From Acanthaster planci (lineage: Eukaryota; Echinodermata; Asteroidea; Valvatida; Acanthasteridae), in contig NW_019091540.1 in assembly GCF_001949145.1 (NCBI RefSeq), forward strand, positions 131,528 to 193,527: 62,000 nucleotides of DNA, written 5' to 3'. The position numbers and the translations under genes are program-made. Positions 49,770 through 62,000 of this stretch are shown piece by piece. The notes beneath the pieces are model-generated. The model saw nothing but the letters and a program-made list of their open reading frames with translations, made no database searches and had not been told where the DNA came from. Within the stretch, counting starts at the first letter, position 1. The number at the start of each line of letters is the position of its first letter.

Positions 49770-50962
49770 CGTTCGACGGAGAGACGAGTTTAAAGATTTC
49801 ATTGGTCCAGAAAGAGACGTATAGTCTTGACCGATACCGCCGCTCCTGGTGGGAAGGTAGACGGAGATATCCTTGTATAGCTTCTGATCTAGGTCATATT
49901 CCGGCCTGTAGGGAATGACGCCATCATTAGGGGAACTGAATATGAAAAATATTGTAACTGTTTTTACAAGAAAAAAATTATTCGCGTATCAAGGGAAGCG
50001 AGACTAACTATGATTACGTGAAGAAAACGCTGAAACATCGATAACTCATTTACTTTTTACCTGTTACGATCAGCGTTTTTTTGTCTAAATCATGACATTA
50101 TCATAGGTTATAATTTTAAGTAAACATCTTCCGAAGAGCAACGATAAATAAATAAACACAGCTGTACATTTGAATTTGAATGATACACAGAAAATCAAAG
50201 GAATTTATCATTATTTATTTCAAATTTAACTACTTATTAAATTAAAAAAGGCTTTGTGATTTATTTGTCAAATGAGGACTTTCCAGGAGTTTGTAAATAA
50301 TAGAATAAATTGTGATCTCTGCCTTTAAGTTCCTTTATGTCAGCTAAATGAAAACTAGTGTCTAAAATATTCACTGGAGTAATCCTTCAAAGATAAATAC
50401 ATTTACCTCGTCTTGGCAAAGTTGGTGCAGTTCTTCATGACAATGTTGGACATCACCATTTCTTCAAGTAGAGGTTTCTTGTTCTTTGTAGAAGATCTCG
50501 GGAATTTAGGCGTACCGAAGACGGTGGGCAGGTCTGTCCGCGTGGACGACACCCAACCACTTGGGGCCGAGGAAAAAGACATGATACATAGAGACGGTTG
50601 GTGTACGCGTCATCTGGTACATATAGACCTTTGTGCCTTCCCGTAGGTGAGCCTGAGCCGTGACGTCAGCGGGGGCAATCCGGGTGCAGTAGGTTGTGAT
50701 CCGGGTGAAGTTATCTAGGTAGTCGGGATCAGCGACTTGGCTATCACTGACATACCGGGTCTCGATGGCCTGTTTCATGGAGGCGTTGTTGGCAAGGTCA
50801 CCGGTTCACCATAAGTGAAGATCCACTCAAAGTAAACCTTCAGGAACTCTTCGCGGCTCTCGGGCTGGTCTTTGGACGCCGAGAAAGAGGGAAAGTTCTG
50901 GGACAGGGCCACCAGAGCGCCTCGTAATCGTATATGGCTCCGATCATAATGTCGAGTTTCTG
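49770..50962 (-). pseudogene. Truncated F-like carboxylesterase pseudogene
   Basis: Two exon relics in the order of gene F: about 50407-50962 (exon 7 like) and 49770-49935 (exon 8 like, with intact AG and GT borders). The exon 7 relic keeps GPKWLG and VHAD, but an extra base just after the catalytic His shifts the frame and leads to a stop. Further indels lie near 50810-50930. The exon 8 relic has two extra bases (gacgtatagtc for gacgtagtc). Everything upstream of the KLDI position of F is missing, including the oxyanion hole and nucleophile, and the break coincides with the MITE at 50962. No relic of exon 9 was found downstream. It arose from tandem duplication of F and cannot make an active enzyme. 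Confidence 0.88.
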
Positions 50963-51182
50963 GGCCAATTTCATGAAGGTGCTAAGCACAAAATTTTGCT
51001 TGGCACAGTATTGTCTTGCTTAGGAAAAACAGTTTACCAGCCAAATATCCATGTCATTTTTAAGATAAGCGAACATCAACTGAACACCAGTCACAAGCAA
51101 TATACAGCATATGAATAATTTGGTTGGTAATCCTGTTTTATCAAGGGAAAGAAATCATGCTAATGATCCATGAAATTGGCCC
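50962..51182. mobile_element. MITE at the break of the F-like pseudogene
   Basis: Perfect 14-base terminal inverted repeats: GGGCCAATTTCATG (50962-50975) and CATGAAATTGGCCC (51169-51182). The body has gctaagcacaaaattttgcttggcac and ttaccagccaaat, the second also near 47390. No target duplication is evident. I recall similar AT-rich palindromic repeats from echinoderm sequence, but cannot verify this. Confidence 0.75.
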
Positions 51183-51959
51183 TGACCACTTACACACATG
51201 AAGTTCAACCTCACAAGCACGACGTTCGAACTCGACGCTTACAATTCACAAACACGACGTTTGCCTGTCCGCTTTAGAACACCATATCTTTGCGCGTAAC
51301 TACCACAGTTTTACTTTGATTCTTGTTTTGCAATTCTCAAGATGTCTGTGGCCATCTCTGCTTGAATACACTCTAAATTTACTATGAGTGACCTTTCAGA
51401 AAGGCAATGAAAGGTTACATTAAGGAGCGGACTCCCCTCCCAAAAAGAGGAAAACCACCCCCTAAATATGCCCTTTGGTGGATACATCGCATTTGTTTCA
51501 CTTCTTACCGGGTAAAATCATTCGGGTCGACTCGGGCTCAGGAGCCGGCGTCGGGTACGATGACGCTTTCTCCTCTACCCCTCGATCCCCATCCTTGGGT
51601 TTGGATGTACATTAGCCTAGCCACTGTTTTCTACAGGAGTGTGTTAACCATACTCTGGGAGGGGGGTCCGGGTTCACCCTCCCATGATTGGGCTCACATG
51701 TGATGACTACGCTGGCAGGTAGTTCAGGTAGTTGACGCCAAAAGTCGCACGGAGGTCTTGAGCCCGTCCTCTCATTATCATTTGAAAGGATGAACTCATT
51801 AGGAGCTATTAAGATCCTTTTTGAGCCGTTTGGTCAGGTTTGACCTCCAGTTTTCCATTCTATGCTTGTAGCCACTCGTGATTTTCCTATCCGATGAAAC
51901 AGCCTCTTTCCCCATCCCTCTCTGGCTTTTTGGCTGATGTTGATGGGCGCGGTGCTGGG

Positions 51960-52260
51960 TTAACTAAAACTGACCGCAGACAACAGGCCTTCATATCGAG
52001 GACCACCGACACTGAGATCAAGAATCGGCCACACGAACATTCAGTAGTCTGACATTCGTAAATTGGACTTCGGTCAAGCACGGGAGTTTCAGAAAAAAAA
52101 ATCTCTCGGACAAACATTGAGGTCTGTGATATTTAAAGTCAAACCAAGTTTTCAGTGAGGCTTCAGCTAGGGGGAGGGGGAGTCTGAGGATTTTTCTGTG
52201 TTGTCTTTATGCACCTTTTTCAGACTGAGTAAAAATTAAGGGGCCCTTAAACGCACTTAG
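51960..52260. repeat. Dispersed repeat, copy 1
   Basis: Contains aggaccaccgacactgagatcaagaatcggcc, then a gtctgaggatttt segment and gactgagtaaaaattaaggggccctt. The same blocks in the same order are at 61700-62000, at roughly three quarters identity by eye. Confidence 0.7.
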
Positions 52261-52449
52261 GGGAGGAGGCTTATTTAGTTATCGGTAGTTACCCCGTTGA
52301 CGGGACAAACGTATCCCCAGACTCCGGTTTGGGCACTGGCATGGTGGTCTGTTTTTCTCTCTACAACTATTGTATAATTTGCTTTGGTTTTAAATAGTTT
52401 TTGTGTGCTTGGATTTTTATTTTTTAAATTTTTTTTACTTAGTTTTAAA

Positions 52450-52545
52450 TACGTTTTCAGTGTAATGCGCCTTTGATCACTTCGGTGGAAAGGGCGCGCT
52501 ATAAATTCAAAATTATTATTAGTATTAGTATTATTAGGGACGGAA
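52450..52545 (+). mobile_element. LINE 3'-tail-like segment
   Basis: The sequence gcgcctttgatcacttcggtggaaagggcgcgctataaattcaaa followed by (ATTATT)-like repeats resembles the 3' ends of LINE/SINE elements, as in the reverse complement of 10083-10140. No reverse transcriptase coding remains here. Confidence 0.45.
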
Positions 52546-54088
52546 TTGAGTAGTTTCCCATATTGTCCTGTAATTGTTGTTTTAACACGCGCGATAGTTT
52601 TTTGTAATGACAACAGAATTTCACATCAGACCAGCCGACCGATGTAAATTATCGAGGGATCCCAATACGACTCTTTTAGCGTCGATCTGCGCACTTCCGC
52701 GTTTGAAAACGAGGCTGTGTGTGTTAGCTTCAATTCTTAATACGATCAGACGATTGAAAGTAAGGAGTCAAAACGTAAAATACATAAAGGTACATGTATG
52801 TTAAATTCAGACTTTGAGGCTGCAAATTTTTGTGGAAGAATCTTTCAGAATGACTCGACACGTAAAATCAAAAGAAAAAACAATGGCAAATTACCGCGAA
52901 CTAACGTACCTGCGATGGCCGTGTATCTTGTGCAGTGGGCGTGGTTTAAACGGAAGTGGTATCACACTTACGAACCGGATACTGCATGTACTGTGTCGAC
53001 TCCGCGGGCGAGCGCAACGAAGTTCAACGCAGAGAGCCTCAGATTCAATGCGGATATGCGCAGACGGCGCTAATGTGAAATCTATCTAGTTATAATGACA
53101 AAAAGTGCGTTATACTGGCGCCTTTGCTTTTTGTCAGAATCGTCGGGTCCGGATTCAGACTTCCCGGTAACAACAATATAGGTGCACCTACAAATTTTAT
53201 TAATATTTCGAGGTCCTCGAGGCTACATTTTGGTCTTTCCACAAGATTGTGCATGGAAGGAAGGGGGAAAGCAGACCAAAACTTATCGCCTTCCTCTCAA
53301 TATATTTACTTCTTTTGAGAGCATTTGCCCTGATGGCCACCCGCCCCCATCTACCTTTGGCCAACTATGAATTGGAAATATGTGCGATTGTGACATCCTA
53401 AAAGGGTGTGGTTGTTATCCTTGCAATTGCCAGAGGGGTGCTAAAGGTGCCATTATCATTTACTGATGGGGTATGATACATCTTAGACAAGGAAATGAAT
53501 TTTGAAAACTAGTGATTCAACATGTGATGTTAGTTCATTTCTCTTCCGTAGCCTTCGCCGTCTGCTGTGACCGATATATAAAGACATGAACATAACAACA
53601 TAAATAGTCACGTCAGTTTCTGTGGTTTAGATACGACATTCAAGAATGTCTTGTCCAACCAAGGCCTGCCATTTCATCGGCGATCTCCTTTCCAACATTC
53701 TTCACGATTTCAATTCCCAAACTGCAAAATGACTGTTACCAGACGCTGACTTTTCTCTTGACATTTATTTTGGGCAAGTGCGTCGGTAAACATTCGAAAC
53801 TATGGTACATTACTAAAGCATGATGAAGTCTTCAATGTTATTTGCAAGAGAATTTGGGAGCTGTAATTCATTAAAGCAATAAAAGTTTTGTGTTCACCGG
53901 TAGGGGTGAAATATGTCATCTTTCCATAACCTAGATCAGTTACTAATTCTTTTTTCAACTCGAGTGGTTTTTGTTACTATTAAACTTTTTGGGTGTATTA
54001 GCATAACTCAGAATTTAGACTGTAATCCGATTTGAAATTTATCGAACATTACTTTTTTAAGATTTCTGTCATCGAGAGGTTAGTCTTT

Positions 54089-58890
<4,802 letters not shown>

Positions 58891-60828
58891 CTTTGTCCGC
58901 GGTTCGGATAAAAAACTGCACGTATATAGCCTTTTTACTGTGGAGGCGAGTGTACACTTCAGAGTTGCCTGAGCAAAACCAAACTCTGGCAATTCGTTAT
59001 AACATTTATGCTGTCGGTTATCAGTGGCCAAATGACCAAAAAAAATTACTTCCTCTCTCTCACTATCAAAAAACGATGAAGTCCTTCATCTGCCAATCAT
59101 ATGTAGGATGATTGTGGGACCTGTCTTTCATTTCATTTTAGACACTAGTTTTAGTTTAGCTTTAGTTTGATGGTAATCTTGAAATGCATGGAGAGGAATG
59201 AGACGAACACAACATAGAGAACACAAATCAGAAAATGATTAATAGGCCATTGAATCGTTTCAACAAATGCAAAAGGGTTTTGCTACAAGGAGAATACATA
59301 TGAAAATGTAATGACCCAGTTTTGCCCCCACCTCTTTACTTCAATTTCTACTCTAAACACTTCACATTAAATTTATTTTCCAAGAAATTCCATTTTTATA
59401 CACTTTTGAGTTTGCATGGCCCGTTGTGGGTCTGATTTGAAGGCAAATCGAAGAAGGCTTCTGTTCATCATGCGGCCATCAGCGAATCACCGCAAGGAGC
59501 AACGTGGGGTGAAACTTCCGAGGGAACTTTGGGGTGCTCACATTTCTTTAACGGGGTACTAAAGGCAAACTAACTGCAGGGTGAATGCAGCTTTTGTGCG
59601 TCTCATGATTTCAAACTAACGGGGGTGCAGTACCAAGTGGCGCACCCAAGATTTGTCGTGGGGGGACCTCGGGCTGGATAGTTACCCATCACCCAAATAG
59701 CTCCTGATGCTAAAGCGTCCCCCTCCCCCGGTTGCACAACTGTGCAGTACCCGACCGATTTGAAATCTTGAAGTGAGGGTATCAGGACGACAAATATCTG
59801 CTAGGTACCGTAAAACTCGGTCCAACGGAGCTAGGCCGCTGCAGCGTAGTAGTTTGTATAACTTCATGAAAGCAAGCAAGGTGTGGCTTGTACATAGGGT
59901 TGTGTACATTTCAATATTTGAAGACACCCAGGAGGGGAACACAGACCTCGGCTGGAGAAACGTTCCCTACCCCCAACCCCCCGTAACGCCAAAGGTAACA
60001 CTTTAGTCGATCATTCGCAAACATTACAGATAGTGAGTAAACCACACAAGATCCTGAAGGAGAAAGAAACGCATTATTGTCACTTCCTGAAAAGCTCAGG
60101 GCAGGTTGGTGCCGGGGGGGGGGGCTTTACAGCTGTTCATTTTCTCACAAAATGTTACAATTCTGTCAACCAGCGTCAGCTCTAAAATTAACTGATTGGC
60201 AGTTCAGACAGATAAAGCGCACATCCACTTTTCTTTATCAGCGCATTCTGTCATTTCAGAAGCAGACGTTACAGCAACACAGGAAAATTTAACTTAATCT
60301 TTAAATAAAATTTAAAAAAAAAACCCAAAAAATACTTAGATTGCTGACATTATTGACGCACGCCACATCGATCTAAAAACGCATTTGAAGAAAGAGTGTA
60401 AGTTTCGAAAGCTTTTTTTTTCAACTCATATCGCACGTGACAGTCTTAAGAGTAAGTATGTGCATACCATTGAATGTTTCCGCCAAAAACTTGGCAAGGG
60501 GTCATATCGCTCATACAATTGACAAGGGGAAGGGCCACCGGATTCCCTTAAGTATAAGCCCCTTCCGTGTGAACTTCTCCAAGTATCAAGGAAGAAGTAG
60601 AAGTAACTTCTGTCGGGAAAGGACATGGTAACGTCACGTGATGGTGCTATGTCCTGTCCCACGCCCCTTTCCTTATCCCATTCTGGCTTGTCAAATTTGT
60701 TAAATGTAATCATTCTGTGGAAGATCTGTGCTACTTTTCACTGTTTGTCGGCAATTTCTGGTTATGGTCGCCCCGACTTAATAGCCTGAGAGTGTTTACG
60801 CGCGGTGGTGGGTTAACTTGAAAGTATA
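58891..60828. other. Upstream flank of gene F
   Basis: No gene recognised. A possible worn hAT-like end (agtggcgcacccaagatttg, 59637) may pair with gtaacgcca near 59985, but the termini are too degraded to assign. The rest is AT-rich with short G runs. Confidence 0.4.
58923..58928 (-). promoter_or_regulatory. TATA box candidate of gene F
   Basis: Minus strand GGCTATATACG lies 33-38 bases upstream of the start codon of F, which would place transcription start almost at the ATG with a very short leader. Confidence 0.4.
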
Positions 60829-61650
60829 CTACTTACGCCCTTCACCCCTGAAGGAGCATAGGCCATCAACGACAGAACTCCACTTCACTCGGTTTTGAGC
60901 CATCTTTTCTACCAGCTTCCAGCTGGTACTGTGCCTCTTCAGCTCTGTTTCAGGGTCTCTCCTCCAGCTGCTTCTGGATTGCCTTCTTCTTCGTCGTTTC
61001 CCCCCTTGGACTCCAAATTAGTGCCTGAATCGTAATATTGAATGTTGGTTTTATTAGTGTACGACCAATCCAGCCCCAATCCCTTCTGCCTGTTGACTGT
61101 CTCTTGACTACCTCTCTGCCAAAGCTCAGCTTTCAAGATTATTTTCTAGAAGATAGGCCTTAGACATGTATTGATGAAGGTCTGGGTCGTCTGTTGTGTC
61201 TTCTTCTTCAACCTCCATGTCTCAGAACCGTAGAGTAAGACAGATTTAATATTGGAGTTGAAAATACGTAATTTGGTTGATATACCAATTTGCCTTGGGC
61301 TCCATTACCTTTTTAAACATGACAAAGGCAGCTGTTGCTTTGCCTATCCTAGCGGTGACATTCCGGTCTATACCCCCTTTAACGCTTCCGAGATACACAA
61401 ATGAACCCAATCAATGGCTAAGAGGAACAAGAAGTGTGATGACAGGCATCCCTGACGCACTCCAGTTTTGACCTGTAAACGTTTCGACAGACGACCGGCG
61501 TGGACAACTCTGCATGGCATATCCTGACGTACACTTGACCAGGGAAATGAGCTCCTCAGGTATTCCATTATACCTCATCAGCTTCCATAGTGATTCCCTG
61601 TCCACACTGTCAAAGGCTTTTTCGAAGTTAATAAAGTTTGTATAGAGACG
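60829..61650 (-). mobile_element. Non-LTR retrotransposon ORF2 remnant (reverse transcriptase)
   Basis: Minus-strand reading begins at about 61648 with NFEKAFDSVDRESLWKLMRY, the RT block A region, then NGIPEELISLV and VKTGVRQGCL at about 61450-61520. The next parts, RIGKATAAFV at about 61330 and the C-terminal KMAQNRVKWSSVVDGLCS ending at a stop at 60829-60831, come from near the end of ORF2. The stretch that should carry the catalytic (Y/F)xDD box is absent between LLAIDW and RIGKATA, and several frameshifts occur. It is therefore an inactive, internally deleted copy. The clade (RTE or Jockey-like) is uncertain. Confidence 0.85.
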
Positions 61651-61699
61651 AGAATTGCACTCCAGTGACTACTCCACAATAATAGCTTCCGGTTATAAG

Positions 61700-62000
61700 T
61701 GGCCACAGGCAAAGGGCGTCAAAACAAGGACCACCGAGGTCAAGAATCGGCCAATGGAACATTCAGTGGTCTGTATTAGTATACGAGTTGGACTTAGCCC
61801 ACGCAAGATGGGAGTTTTGGACACAAAGTCAGCGATAGAGGGCTCAATCATAATCCACAGACTGGCTATACTAGCAAAACAGGGCGGATACAGGGCTTGC
61901 ATGGTTTCTTGAAGGGGGGATCTGAGGATTTCCCTATGTAGTCTATATATGCCTTTTTAGGACTGAGTTAAATGTGGGGGCTCTTATACGCCCTTTGGGA
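61700..62000. repeat. Dispersed repeat, copy 2, running off the window
   Basis: Matches 51960-52260 through aggaccaccgaggtcaagaatcggcc, the ggatctgaggatttccct segment and gactgagttaaatgtgggggc. It abuts the 5' break of the LINE remnant. Confidence 0.7.

Larger units (their letters stand above)
51183..54088. other. Spacer between the pseudogene and gene F
   Basis: The 3' flank of F. It holds a dispersed repeat (51960-52260) and a LINE-tail-like segment (52450-52545). The open frames at 52798-53089 overlap each other and show no motif. No further gene seen. Confidence 0.5.

Noticed and set aside
52798-53089. Two overlapping 91-codon frames
   Set aside because: They start within 16 bases of each other in different frames and show no recognisable domain or splice context.
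59634-59990. Third hAT-like MITE upstream of gene F
   Set aside because: One CAGTGGCG-like end is plausible but the opposite end and flanking duplication cannot be established.

Overview
The window is eukaryotic nuclear DNA. Its coding capacity lies in short exons flanked by GT/AG introns of conserved phase, and the spaces between are rich in LINE, SINE and MITE-like debris. All recognisable host genes belong to one family: type-B carboxylesterases (COesterase, alpha/beta-hydrolase fold). The array (about 58 kb) and the repeats fit a marine invertebrate deuterostome. An echinoderm is my best guess, from remembered repeat styles only; the species is not determined by anything in the sequence.

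Layout: (1) 1-785, minus-strand LINE 3' end. (2) 961-3162, plus strand, the last four coding exons of an esterase (gene 1). (3) 5282-9865, minus, gene A, complete, nine coding exons, 607 aa. (4) 14525-21830, minus, gene B, complete, 607 aa, nearest relative of A. (5) 24374-30220, minus, gene C, complete, 605 aa. (6) 31888-39482, minus, gene D, same architecture but with two frameshifts and a lost splice acceptor, so probably a pseudogene. (7) 40753-47817, minus, gene E, complete, 583 aa. (8) 49770-50962, minus, truncated pseudogene related to F. (9) 54089-58890, minus, gene F, complete, 593 aa. (10) 60829-62000, LINE ORF2 remnant and a dispersed repeat.

There are two subfamilies. Gene 1 and A-D have the motif HGGGF, three cysteine pairs placed as in cholinesterases, one long first exon and an intron inside the region that E and F encode in one exon. 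E and F have HGGA at the oxyanion hole, resemble bile-salt-activated lipase (CEL), have an extra intron after the signal-peptide exon and a fused 0.62-0.63 kb exon. All complete genes keep the Ser (GESAG), Glu (DEG) and His (H[GA][ED]D) triad and begin with a signal peptide, so they should be active secreted hydrolases. None keeps the cholinesterase choline-binding Trp, so they are probably not acetylcholinesterases. Substrates cannot be read from sequence.

I found no bacterial-type operon, CRISPR array, tRNA or rRNA gene. The most informative signals concern array evolution: an inverted end copy, decay of D, an A-like first exon in D (gene conversion), lineage-specific LINE/SINE insertions separating A from B, a MITE exactly at the break of the F-like pseudogene, and covarying loss of a disulfide in E/F.
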